Source of the DNA: Pseudomonadota bacterium
GTDB taxonomy: Bacteria > Pseudomonadota > Gammaproteobacteria > Burkholderiales > Methylophilaceae
Reading direction: 5' to 3'
Length of the DNA stretch: 57,408 bases
Assembly (NCBI GenBank): GCA_020053735.1
Contig: JAGVMP010000002.1
Location: forward strand, 1 to 57,408
Part shown: piece by piece, positions 7,721 through 15,275 of the stretch
Layout of the letters: each line of letters opens with the position of its first letter
Numbering within the stretch: the first letter of the stretch is position 1
The notes under the pieces: model-generated
The model's database searches: none
What the model was told of the DNA's origin: nothing
Seen by the model: only the letters and a program-made list of their open reading frames with translations
Position numbers and translations under genes: made by a program

Positions 7721-9012
7721 CCACCCGCAATTACACAGTTTTTACCACTAAGCTTCGCTTTGTACAGTGCTTTATCAGCTCTATTGATGAAACTTGCTGT
7801 AGTTTCATCTTTAAACATTGCTGCGACTCCAAAAGAAGCGGTCACTTGTCCAACTTCACCATTCACTTGATCTGAGATACTTTTTCTAGTTCTCTCAGTT
7901 AATACTAAAGTTTCCTCCAATGTGGCATCTGGCAAAATGATTAAGAACTCTTCGCCTCCCCATCTAATAACGTTATCCGATGACCTTGACACTTCTTTTA
8001 ATGTACGGCCAATGGTTTTAAGTACGGCATCACCAACAGCATGACCAAACGTATCATTTATATTTTTGAAGTTATCAATATCTAACATCACTAAACAAAC
8101 TGGTTTTCCATGATGTTTTCTATTACTGTCATAATGCATTAATAATTGTTCGCCAGACCTTCGGTTAAGCAAGTCGGTCAGGGAATCTTTAGCTGCTAAA
8201 TCTTTGAGGGCATTTTCTTTTGATATACGATCCGTTGAGTCTTTACTAAAACTGACATAGTGAGATAAGTTAGCATTTTCATCCTGTATGTGCGCGATAC
8301 TTTGATCGACATAAAATACTGTCCCGTTTTTTCGTATGTTGGGTTTGAATGACTGAAAGTGTAAATGGTTGTTTGATTCTCTAAGTTCAGTTTTTAGCTT
8401 TTCCTCTAGAGTAGCTTCCTTCCACAAAAAAGATGGATGTTTACCAATTACCTCTATTTCATGATAGCCAGTTAGCGTTTCAAAACTAGAATTAACAAAA
8501 ACAATTTTATTGTCACTGTCTGTAATAATGACACAATCTGGAGAATCATTTAGCGCTCTAATAAGTAGATTACGTTCTTCTTCTGCTTTTATATAAGAGG
8601 TAATATTTTTTTGCACTGAAATGTAGTATTGAATGATTCCATTTTTATTTTTGATTGGTGAAATACTCCATTCAACGTGATATGGATTCCCATTTTTATC
8701 ATAGTTGATTGTCGAATCTTCAAAGTGCGTGCCGGAATTGATACAAACTCGCAATTTTTCGATGACTTTTTGATCCGTTAATGGCCCTTGTAAAATTTTA
8801 GGAGATTTTCCAACCAGCTCATTAATTGTGTAGCCAGTCATTTTTTGAAAGGCTCGATTAGCGTAAATTATCTTAGGCCCGTCTAAATCATTGCTAGCAT
8901 CTGTTATTACTATAGAACTGTAAGATTGATCCAGCGCAGCCTGAAACAATACTGCCTTATCTTCATAAGGGATTATTAAATTTTCATTAGCGTTGCTGGG
9001 TGTAAGGTTCAT
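7717..9012 (-). CDS. PAS-PAS-GGDEF diguanylate cyclase
   Basis: A 431-residue cytosolic protein with two PAS domains (about 20-135 and 150-265) and a C-terminal GGDEF domain. The active-site loop is GGEEF (352-356), a functional variant, and an RxxD inhibition site (RSSD) stands just before it. The first PAS has the LOV-like GKSPKILQGPLTD, but the flavin-adduct cysteine position is not cysteine. It should synthesise c-di-GMP from two GTP. It is the last gene of a BLUF-EAL-GGDEF operon, starting 46 bases after the EAL stop, and lies inside the tRNA-Phe cassette. Confidence 0.93.
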   Translation of the reverse strand: MNLTPSNANENLIIPYEDKAVLFQAALDQSYSSIVITDASNDLDGPKIIYANRAFQKMTGYTINELVGKSPKILQGPLTDQKVIEKLRVCINSGTHFEDSTINYDKNGNPYHVEWSISPIKNKNGIIQYYISVQKNITSYIKAEEERNLLIRALNDSPDCVIITDSDNKIVFVNSSFETLTGYHEIEVIGKHPSFLWKEATLEEKLKTELRESNNHLHFQSFKPNIRKNGTVFYVDQSIAHIQDENANLSHYVSFSKDSTDRISKENALKDLAAKDSLTDLLNRRSGEQLLMHYDSNRKHHGKPVCLVMLDIDNFKNINDTFGHAVGDAVLKTIGRTLKEVSRSSDNVIRWGGEEFLIILPDATLEETLVLTERTRKSISDQVNGEVGQVTASFGVAAMFKDETTASFINRADKALYKAKLSGKNCVIAGG

Positions 9013-9058
9013 TGATACTTCTGATATTTATAATTAACATTTAAATTACTTCAGGTTT

Positions 9059-9826
9059 TTATTCCAACGCTTCTTTATTAATACTCGGCAAACATTCAAA
9101 GCCCGGTCGAGCAAAGTAATAGCCCTGAAATAGATGAACACCTTGAGAATACAGCGTGTCGCGCTCTTCCCTAGATTCAATTCCCTCGGCTATGATTTTA
9201 ATTGACAACTCTTTGCACACCGTAATAATCCCCGATGCTAAAGATCTTCGAACACGGTCATTGTGGATATTCCTTGTTAATGACATATCAAGTTTAATGA
9301 CATCTGGCTGCCAATCAGCTAACAGATTTAAACCCGCATAGCCAGCACCGAAATCATCAATTGCCGTGGTGAAATTTTGTTTTTTATATTCAATAAATAT
9401 TTTCTTTAAATGATCATGATCTAAAACTTTTTCACCTTCAGTAACCTCAAACATAATTCGGTTTGTTGGGAAATTTAACTCTGCTGCTGCCTCGAGTGTA
9501 GCTCTGATGCATGTTTCAGGCCGATATACTGCATTGGGCAAAAAATTAATGCTTAACATACCTTGTAAATTTAATTTTTTAGCTAAATCAAGTGCTTTAA
9601 CACGGATAGCCTGATCAAATTTATACCTATTTACATCGGTTACTTGAGACAAAATGAAAGCAGCACCTTCATTGTTAGGTCCCCGAACCAGTGCTTCATA
9701 TCCGAATATCGTTTTTTCATGAAAATTTACGATTGGCTGAAATGCCATGGTGAACTTGATACCAAGTTGATTTAAATCTCTACAGTCACTGCAACCCACT
9801 GGTTTAAAATTAGCTGCTATTTCCAT
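9059..9826 (-). CDS. EAL-domain c-di-GMP phosphodiesterase
   Basis: A 255-residue stand-alone EAL protein. The catalytic set appears complete: YEALVRG, the metal-ligand N in LSINFLP, E in FEVTEGE, DDFGAGYAG, K in VIKLD, E in IIAEGIE, and Q in FQGYYFARP. It should hydrolyse c-di-GMP to pGpG. A strong ribosome site (GGAGGTGA) precedes the ATG at 9826, which lies 22 bases after the BLUF gene. In E. coli BluF and Klebsiella BlrP1 a similar EAL domain is fused to BLUF; here the two are separate, so light control, if any, would act between proteins. Confidence 0.95.
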   Translation of the reverse strand: MEIAANFKPVGCSDCRDLNQLGIKFTMAFQPIVNFHEKTIFGYEALVRGPNNEGAAFILSQVTDVNRYKFDQAIRVKALDLAKKLNLQGMLSINFLPNAVYRPETCIRATLEAAAELNFPTNRIMFEVTEGEKVLDHDHLKKIFIEYKKQNFTTAIDDFGAGYAGLNLLADWQPDVIKLDMSLTRNIHNDRVRRSLASGIITVCKELSIKIIAEGIESREERDTLYSQGVHLFQGYYFARPGFECLPSINKEALE

Positions 9827-9848
9827 AAATCACCTCCATTTTATATTT

Positions 9849-10451
9849 CTAAACAATATTGCGTGATGAAAAAAATGTGATCAATGAAACCACAAACGCA
9901 ATTATAGATAATATTAAAGCTAGATTAGATTTAAGTTGAGCGGAATTTACCGCTGTTGTTTTATCCTGTACATTTTTTGCAGCTAAGTTTAATGAATTAG
10001 CTTGATTTAAATCACTACTAACATCATGGGAATTGAAGAGCAGATTCAGAAATTTATTGATAATTTCTCCAGAAAATAGATAGGGATCAAATGTCTGGAA
10101 GTTATTTTCTTTAAGAAACTGCTTTATTTGTTCATCTAATGGTGCAAACTTCATTGCCCAATCCCCAAAAGATAAGTTATCAATATATTTTTTTGATATG
10201 ACTTTTAAGTCTTTATGCCGGTTATCTACTTCTAACTTAGTCAGTAAACTATTTACAGCATCTTCTTCGCCCTCAAGGCATTGAAAGAAAACACCATCAC
10301 CAAAGTAAAGTACACCAACTAATCCATTGACACGATTATTCATCCTAGATTTAGCTAAAATTCTAGCTACATTAGGTTCTATTTTATTAGTAACATCATG
10401 GGATTCAAAAGTTGAGCGGCTGATATATATTATCTGTAATAGTTTTTTCAT
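9849..10451 (-). CDS. BLUF-domain blue-light sensor with a C-terminal membrane helix
   Basis: A 200-residue protein. Residues 1-95 form a BLUF flavin-binding domain: the photoactive Tyr is in IIYISRS, the conserved Asn in SRMNNRVNGLVGVLY and the Gln in FFQCLEG. BLUF proteins sense blue light through flavin hydrogen-bond switching. A helical linker leads to one transmembrane segment near 175-195 (LALILSIIAFVVSLITFF), so the sensor is membrane-anchored with little beyond the membrane. It is the first gene of the EAL/GGDEF operon. The start has no obvious ribosome site. Confidence 0.93.
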   Translation of the reverse strand: MKKLLQIIYISRSTFESHDVTNKIEPNVARILAKSRMNNRVNGLVGVLYFGDGVFFQCLEGEEDAVNSLLTKLEVDNRHKDLKVISKKYIDNLSFGDWAMKFAPLDEQIKQFLKENNFQTFDPYLFSGEIINKFLNLLFNSHDVSSDLNQANSLNLAAKNVQDKTTAVNSAQLKSNLALILSIIAFVVSLITFFSSRNIV

Positions 10452-10483
10452 AGCGGAATTTTCAAATTATATAAATATATTAT

Positions 10484-10506
10484 TATATACAGACATGTCT
10501 ATATAT
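10484..10506. promoter_or_regulatory. palindrome in the BLUF operon promoter region
   Basis: A perfect 10-bp palindrome AGACATGTCT (10491-10500) is flanked by AT arms that extend the symmetry. It lies 40-50 bases upstream of the BLUF start and could be an operator. The protein that would bind it is unknown. Confidence 0.4.
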
Positions 10507-10676
10507 GAAAAGTTCTGCTATTTAATTTGCAAATAATAAGTGGTATTAAAAACTGTTGTATTAAGCGAAGCTCTAAAAATTTGTAATGGTTAATAGCGTG
10601 ACAATTTTTTCACATCTTGGCGAACTTCAGCGAGTTAAGGCGAGCCAATACATGGATTTATATTAATATTTTTGAA

Positions 10677-10722
10677 ATTGAAAATCCGCGTGTCGCAGGT
10701 TCGATTCCCGCTCCGGCCACCA
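10677..10722 (+). repeat. tRNA-Phe 3' fragment, attachment-site copy 2
   Basis: Identical over 46 bases to 7463-7508. The sequence to its right is the chromosomal yeeE/bigR locus, so this is the junction between island and chromosome. No 5' half of the tRNA is present. Confidence 0.9.
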
Positions 10723-10730
10723 TTATTGAT

Positions 10731-10762
10731 AAGGGTTTAGCTTAATTGCTGAGCCTTTTTTT
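10731..10762 (+). terminator. tRNA-Phe terminator, copy 2
   Basis: AAGGGTTTAGC pairs with GCTGAGCCTTT around TTAATT and is followed by a T run. It overlaps the last codons of the convergent YeeE gene, so it probably terminates transcription on both sides. Confidence 0.7.
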
Positions 10763-11176
10763 ATTGCCAAATTGATTAAAAATTTCAAAAAAACCCATGC
10801 CTACCAGCATAGAGGTTACGAATACTAAAGGCTGGTAACCACCTTGTAAGACTGATGCCAATGATGGCCCAGGACAATAACCACCGAGTCCCCAACCTAC
10901 ACCAAAAACTAAACTACCTATTATTAATTTATGGTCAATATTGCTACTTGCAGGTAATTTGATTGGCTGCCCAAAGAATGATTGCTGTCGATTTTTAGTC
11001 AGATGAAACGAAGTCGCTGTCACCACAATTGCGCCTAGCATTACTAATAATAGTGACGGATCCCAATTACCGAGAATATCAAGAAATCCTATTATCTTGT
11101 CTGGATTAGTCATTCCAGACAATATCAACCCTAGGCCAAATATTAAGCCGGTAATAAACGCTGTCATTATTTGCAT
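10742..11176 (-). CDS. YeeE/YedE-family membrane protein (second half-transporter)
   Basis: A 144-residue membrane protein with about four hydrophobic segments and the motif GYCPGPSLASVLQGG around residue 105, whose cysteine is typical of the YeeE/YedE (TsuA-like) sulfur-compound transporters. It pairs with the next gene upstream (11183-11614); together they equal one full-length TsuA-like protein. Known members import thiosulfate or related reduced sulfur. The last codons lie in the tRNA-Phe terminator duplicate, so the C-terminus may have been reshaped by island insertion. It is the last gene of the bigR-type operon. Confidence 0.88.
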   Translation of the reverse strand: MQIMTAFITGLIFGLGLILSGMTNPDKIIGFLDILGNWDPSLLLVMLGAIVVTATSFHLTKNRQQSFFGQPIKLPASSNIDHKLIIGSLVFGVGWGLGGYCPGPSLASVLQGGYQPLVFVTSMLVGMGFFEIFNQFGNKKRLSN

Positions 11177-11182
11177 ATCAGT

Positions 11183-11614
11183 TTAACCCATTAAATGTTT
11201 AGCAAAATAGACCGTAAGCACGCCTGCGAGTATAAATGAAACAGTTGCTGCGAATGATCGCAGTGAGCCACGTGATAGTCCACATACCCCATGCCCACTG
11301 GTACATCCTGAACCATAGCGCGTTCCAAACCCAACCATCACCCCTGCGATGATTAGTGTTGAGATATCCGCATCAATTTTTGAAACTGGTAACGGGTTTG
11401 CAATCATGTATACAAAGGATGAAATCATGAGTCCTGAAATAAACGCAACTCTCCAGCCGATATCCTCTTTAGCCGGCCTTAATAAGCCACCTACAATTCC
11501 ACTAATCCCAGCTATACGCCCGTTAAAATACAACAGAAGTGCGGCAGCCAAACCAATCAGCATGCCGCCCGTAAGCGACTGCCATATCGCAAAATTTGCC
11601 CAATCTATATTCAT
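11183..11614 (-). CDS. YeeE/YedE-family membrane protein (first half-transporter)
   Basis: A 143-residue protein with four to five transmembrane segments. The motif GTRYGSGCTSGHGVCGLSRG (about 95-115) is the hallmark of YeeE/YedE transporters, whose cysteines relay thiosulfate or persulfide sulfur through the membrane. It lies six bases upstream of the second half and downstream of tauE. In Xylella and Agrobacterium the same pair belongs to the bigR operon for H2S/persulfide detoxification, which supports that role here. Confidence 0.92.
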   Translation of the reverse strand: MNIDWANFAIWQSLTGGMLIGLAAALLLYFNGRIAGISGIVGGLLRPAKEDIGWRVAFISGLMISSFVYMIANPLPVSKIDADISTLIIAGVMVGFGTRYGSGCTSGHGVCGLSRGSLRSFAATVSFILAGVLTVYFAKHLMG

Positions 11615-11660
11615 ACATATTCTTTTAAAGTTAATTTGATTAAATTAATCATTGTAAAAA

Positions 11661-12467
11661 TTAAAACATGACTAGCTTTATTATCATTGCAATCGCCATC
11701 AAGTAAGCAAATATTGCAAAGCTGCGCTGAATAATTTTATTCGGCACTCTGTGACTAAAGGTTTTGCTCACTAGCATGCTGACTAAAGTTGTAACCGCAA
11801 AAGTAATTGCGATTTCCATATTAATGACATAATGTTTAGCATAAACAACTAAACTCACAGTAGAAACGAGTGCGGTAACTGCGAGTGATGTTGCAATAAT
11901 TGATTTCATCTCTAAATTCGTCACTTTAGTCAGTGTAGGCACAATGACAAACCCACCACCCACCCCAAGCAACCCAGATAGAAAACCAGCAACACCACCT
12001 GTAGCTACAAGACTTTTTGCGCAGGGCGCTGTCCAAAACAATTTGGAAGTTGCAGGGTTTAATGCGCAAGCTGGTAATGGTTTGCTGAGGTTGACTTGAG
12101 AAGCCTCTATACTTTGTAACCACATAGTAGTTGCAACGTATATCAATACAAATGCAAAAAACATACTGAGTAACTGATTCGATAAATACTTAGTAAGCCA
12201 AACGCCCACAGGGGCAAGCAGCATGCCAAATAAACCAATCACCATTGCAGCTCTATAGCGCAATATTCCAATGTAAAAGCCATGTACAGTAGCTACAATT
12301 GAAGTGAGCAATACCGAAAACAGTGCGATTGGTGCAGCTTCTGTCATGCTCAAGTTAAGGAAAAATGCCAGTAAGGGTATCGCCAATATCGAACCGCCGG
12401 CCCCCGTAAACGCAAGGACCAATCCAACGAACAACCCTAAACTAGCAGTGATAAGAATAATATCCAT
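11661..12467 (-). CDS. TauE/SafE-family sulfite/sulfur exporter
   Basis: A 268-residue integral membrane protein with about eight hydrophobic helices and the two internal repeats of the TauE/SafE (DUF81) family: GAGGSILAIPLLAF near the N-terminus and GLLGVGGGFVIVPTLTK in the middle. The family exports sulfite, sulfoacetate and similar anions. Sitting between the bigR-like regulator and the YeeE pair, it probably exports the sulfite made by the persulfide dioxygenase encoded across the divergent promoter. Confidence 0.92.
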   Translation of the reverse strand: MDIILITASLGLFVGLVLAFTGAGGSILAIPLLAFFLNLSMTEAAPIALFSVLLTSIVATVHGFYIGILRYRAAMVIGLFGMLLAPVGVWLTKYLSNQLLSMFFAFVLIYVATTMWLQSIEASQVNLSKPLPACALNPATSKLFWTAPCAKSLVATGGVAGFLSGLLGVGGGFVIVPTLTKVTNLEMKSIIATSLAVTALVSTVSLVVYAKHYVINMEIAITFAVTTLVSMLVSKTFSHRVPNKIIQRSFAIFAYLMAIAMIIKLVMF

Positions 12468-12492
12468 ATATTAATTAGCTTTGATTTATTTA

Positions 12493-12807
12493 TTACTTCT
12501 TACAAATTTCTTGATGAAGTACTTGCATGACTGCCAATGCAGATTGACTGGCGAGAAGGTAAAAAATATTTTTACCTTCTCGACGCGTGGCGACCAAATC
12601 TGACTGGCGTAAGATGGTGAGTTGCTGGGATAAAGTTGGCTGTCTAATATCCAGTGAATCTTCTAGCTCCCCGACAGATTTTTCACCCTTAGAAAGCTGG
12701 CAAAGTAGCATTAGACGGTCCGCATTGGCCATCACTTTCATTAGCTTTGAGGCTTTATCTGCAGAAGCACGCAATTCATTAAAGTTGATTTCTTGTACTG
12801 AGTTCAT
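12493..12807 (-). CDS. bigR: ArsR-family persulfide-sensing repressor, BigR/SqrR type
   Basis: A 104-residue winged-helix regulator of the ArsR fold with a recognition helix around IRQPTLSQQLTILRQSDLV. Counting from the ATG at 12807 it has Cys36 (RLMLLCQL) and Cys102 near the C-terminus (EICKK). This matches the two-cysteine thiol switch of BigR/SqrR/YgaV, which form a di- or tetrasulfide with reactive sulfur and leave DNA. An in-frame ATG at 12837 would extend the N-terminus without family support. It is divergent to the persulfide dioxygenase, with an AT-rich dyad between them. Confidence 0.88.
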   Translation of the reverse strand: MNSVQEINFNELRASADKASKLMKVMANADRLMLLCQLSKGEKSVGELEDSLDIRQPTLSQQLTILRQSDLVATRREGKNIFYLLASQSALAVMQVLHQEICKK

Positions 12808-12835
12808 AATAAGGATATTTAATATACACAAATAC

Positions 12836-12873
12836 ATTATATTTTAATATATAATATTATTCAATATAATAAT
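12836..12873. promoter_or_regulatory. AT-rich dyads, probable BigR operator
   Basis: Two imperfect inverted repeats (ATTATATTTTAATATATAAT at 12836-12855, and ATTATTCAATATAATAAT just after) occupy the gap between bigR and the persulfide dioxygenase. BigR of Xylella and Agrobacterium binds an AT-rich palindrome in the equivalent place. Binding to both dyads would repress both directions. Confidence 0.6.
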
Positions 12874-12897
12874 TTAATGCTTTTAGGAGCAACTAAA

Positions 12898-13599
12898 ATG
12901 TTTAAGCAACTTTATGATGAGGCATCATCTACGCTAACCTATCTAATCTCAGATGATGATACTAAAGAAGCACTATTAATTGACCCAGTCATCAGTCATC
13001 TAGATGAATATATCGCGATGCTCGAAGCAAATGATTACAAACTCAAATACACATTAGAAACGCATGTGCATGCAGACCATATCACCGCAAGTGGACTACT
13101 GCGCGAACGATTACAAACTGAAACGGCTGTCAGCCAACTTTGTGGCGCCTCAACTGCCGACATACAGCTTAACGACGGCGATGTTTTGCTGCTTGGCAAG
13201 CAAAAAATTAATGTATTAGCGACTCCCGGCCATACTGCAGGCAGCCTGTCTTTTTTATGGAATGATAGACTTTTTAGTGGCGACGCTTTGCTTATTAACG
13301 GCTGTGGTAGAACTGATTTTCAAGGCGGCAATGCTGTGACTTTGTACAACAGCATCCAAAATAAGATATTCTCGTTGCCAGATGAAACGCTGATTTATCC
13401 TGGGCATGACTACAATGGGCGTCGTGTGAGTTCTGTTGCCCAAGAGAAGTTATCTAACTCAAGATTAGCAGGAAAATCATTGCAGGAATTTGTTCAGATT
13501 ATGAATAGTCTGAACTTGCCAAAGCCAAGCTTGATTGATATTGCCGTGCCTGCTAATAGAATGTGCGGTGTACCTGAAGAAAGCTTAGTTCAGGGTTAA
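12898..13599 (+). CDS. ETHE1-like persulfide dioxygenase (MBL fold)
   Basis: A 233-residue metallo-beta-lactamase-fold enzyme. Iron-ligand motifs are THVHADH (about 57-63), the His in ATPGHTAGS, the Asp in FSGDALL and the His in YPGHDY, which is the ETHE1/Blh set. It oxidises glutathione persulfide to sulfite and glutathione with O2. The ATG at 12898 follows TTAGGAGC; an in-frame ATG at 12877 lies upstream of that ribosome site. No rhodanese domain is fused. It is expressed divergently from bigR and the exporter genes. Confidence 0.93.
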   Translation: MFKQLYDEASSTLTYLISDDDTKEALLIDPVISHLDEYIAMLEANDYKLKYTLETHVHADHITASGLLRERLQTETAVSQLCGASTADIQLNDGDVLLLGKQKINVLATPGHTAGSLSFLWNDRLFSGDALLINGCGRTDFQGGNAVTLYNSIQNKIFSLPDETLIYPGHDYNGRRVSSVAQEKLSNSRLAGKSLQEFVQIMNSLNLPKPSLIDIAVPANRMCGVPEESLVQG

Positions 13600-13640
13600 G
13601 AATTCAAACTTTACACTTGCTCCAGTCACCAAATTTGATA

Positions 13641-13666
13641 AGCCTTACAGAGATGTAAGGCTTTTT
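13641..13666 (+). terminator. terminator after the persulfide dioxygenase
   Basis: A perfect 9-bp stem AGCCTTACA/TGTAAGGCT with a 4-base loop, followed by a T run. Confidence 0.85.
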
Positions 13667-13738
13667 CATTGAACCGCCTTATTTTCATAATTTATATATA
13701 CCTAGAGAGATACACGCTAAAGCCGAAATGCAGTTTAA

Positions 13739-13752
13739 TTGACACATATCAA
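13739..13752. promoter_or_regulatory. FNR box upstream of ompW
   Basis: TTGACACATATCAA differs from the TTGAT-N4-ATCAA consensus at one position. Placed at -41.5 it predicts a start about 40 bases before the ompW ATG, the arrangement of an FNR-activated promoter. Confidence 0.75.
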
Positions 13753-13826
13753 ATCGCTTAGGCCTCCAAACCAGTAACATTCAAGCATCAACTTAATAGC
13801 AACTTATTACTTAATCGGAGATTTAA

Positions 13827-14516
13827 ATGATGAAAATGACATTATTAACGTTATCGTTAGCGGCTGCATTTGCACCCGTTTTAGCGCATGCTGAGGCTGG
13901 AGACTGGGTTGTTCGCGCACGCGCGGTGAATGTTAGCCCAAATGAAGACAGTAAATTAGGTAGAACAGTGAACGAAAACGTTGCAAATGTGATGTCTCCA
14001 GGTGCTGAATTAGCAGTCAGTGATAAAGTGATTCCCGAACTAGACATTTCATACTACTTTACTAAAAACATTGCAGCTGAGCTAATTCTCGCCCTCGGTA
14101 CACGCCATAATGTAAGCATACAAGGTGAAGCTGGGGCTGTGGTTCCTAATCAAGATTTAGGCAGTGTAAATCTTCTGCCACCCACATTGACTGTGCAATG
14201 GCACTTCAACCCTGACCAAACGATTGACCCATACGTGGGTGCAGGCATTAATTACACTAACTTTCTAGACCGCAACCTGAAAGTGAGTAGTGGTGCATTG
14301 GCTGGCACTAAAATCAAAGTGGATTCAGATAGCTGGGGCTATGCTCTACAGGCAGGCGTGGACATCAATCTTAAAGATGGCTGGCTCATCAACTTGGATG
14401 CAAAGTATGTCAACATTGAAACCGATGTGAAACTGAATGTTGCTGGCTGGACAAAAATCGACTCGCTTGATATCAATCCTTGGGTAGTTGGCATAGGTAT
14501 TGGTAAAAAGTTCTAA
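13827..14516 (+). CDS. ompW: OmpW-family outer membrane protein
   Basis: A 229-residue beta-barrel precursor. A signal peptide (MMKMTLLTLSLAAAFAPVLA, cut after HA) leads into the typical OmpW start GDWVVRARAVNVSPNED. Later motifs (LPPTLTVQWHF, PYVGAGINYT, and the terminal VGIGIGKKF ending in Phe) fit an eight-stranded barrel. OmpW forms a small hydrophobic channel and is FNR-controlled in enterobacteria; an FNR box lies upstream here. GGAG precedes the start. It is monocistronic, with its own terminator. Confidence 0.93.
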   Translation: MMKMTLLTLSLAAAFAPVLAHAEAGDWVVRARAVNVSPNEDSKLGRTVNENVANVMSPGAELAVSDKVIPELDISYYFTKNIAAELILALGTRHNVSIQGEAGAVVPNQDLGSVNLLPPTLTVQWHFNPDQTIDPYVGAGINYTNFLDRNLKVSSGALAGTKIKVDSDSWGYALQAGVDINLKDGWLINLDAKYVNIETDVKLNVAGWTKIDSLDINPWVVGIGIGKKF

Positions 14517-14559
14517 ACTAACCTCCTCCGCATCGGAAATAACTCATCCGCTTGCTTTG

Positions 14560-14588
14560 CCTCTGTTGGTAACAACAGGGGCTTTTTT
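14560..14588 (+). terminator. terminator after ompW
   Basis: CCTCTGTTG/CAACAGGGG hairpin with loop GTAA, followed by CTTTTTT. Confidence 0.85.
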
Positions 14589-14598
14589 ATGGCCTGTT

Positions 14599-15267
14599 TT
14601 AATTACACCAAATTTTTACTTGATGCATTAAATCCATCCAAATAGCCCAGCCTGCTACAACACTCAGTAGCAATCCAGCAATTCGCATACTAATGCTTTC
14701 GTTAGGCCAGCTAACGCCATTTTTAAGTTTAAGCCATAACCAAGGCCCTGCCATTAATGAAACACTCGTCCCAATCGCAAAAGTTGCCATACTTAAAGCG
14801 CCGTTTAGCGGATTCGCATTTAATGATGCAACTAATAATGCCGAATACAGAAGCCCACAAGGCATCAAAGCCCAAAGCATGCCCGTTGCTATTGTGCCGC
14901 CTGGCAGGTGCGATAATTGGCGAACATGCGCCCAAACTTGACGGCCAAAGTTATCTGCCCATGTTGGTTGCCGAGCGTAAAAAAGCAACATTAAGCCCCA
15001 GCCAAACACCAATACATGAAAAAAAGTCCACAAGGGGTGCAAGGCGAGGGTTTGTTCGGAAAACCAGACCAAACTTTTAACGGAGCCAGCTGCAACGGCC
15101 CCAAGACTGGCATAACCAATTAATCGACCAGTCTGAAACTTCCATAAATCAGAAGTACCGTTCTGCCCTTTTTGTAGACTGGCACAAGCAGCGCCACACA
15201 TTGCAATGCAGTGTGGCCCGCCAGCCAATCCCATAAATAATGTGGTGACTACAAGTGGGGTTTGCAT
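14599..15267 (-). CDS. TauE/SafE (DsbD_2-like) membrane protein of the cbb3 cluster
   Basis: A 222-residue protein with about six transmembrane helices and the N-terminal motif GGPHCIAMCGAAC. This type, often annotated sulfite exporter TauE/SafE or DsbD_2, is regularly found with cco genes, where a role in copper or thiol handling for oxidase assembly is suspected but unproven. It starts eight bases after the hemN stop and is probably co-transcribed with it from the FNR-boxed promoter. Confidence 0.85.
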   Translation of the reverse strand: MQTPLVVTTLFMGLAGGPHCIAMCGAACASLQKGQNGTSDLWKFQTGRLIGYASLGAVAAGSVKSLVWFSEQTLALHPLWTFFHVLVFGWGLMLLFYARQPTWADNFGRQVWAHVRQLSHLPGGTIATGMLWALMPCGLLYSALLVASLNANPLNGALSMATFAIGTSVSLMAGPWLWLKLKNGVSWPNESISMRIAGLLLSVVAGWAIWMDLMHQVKIWCN

Positions 15268-15275
15268 AATCCCAC

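Larger units (their letters stand above)
7463..10722. mobile_element. tRNA-Phe-bounded cassette with BLUF, EAL and GGDEF genes
   Basis: The segment is bounded by two identical 46-bp tRNA-Phe 3' fragments, each with its terminator. The contents are three co-directional c-di-GMP genes. No integrase is intact inside it, so it is either a non-autonomous island moved by an integrase such as that at 5879-7084, or one whose own integrase has decayed. Confidence 0.7.

Noticed and set aside
8650-8960. A photoactive LOV domain in the GGDEF protein
   Set aside because: The cysteine needed for the flavin adduct is absent, so I call it PAS.
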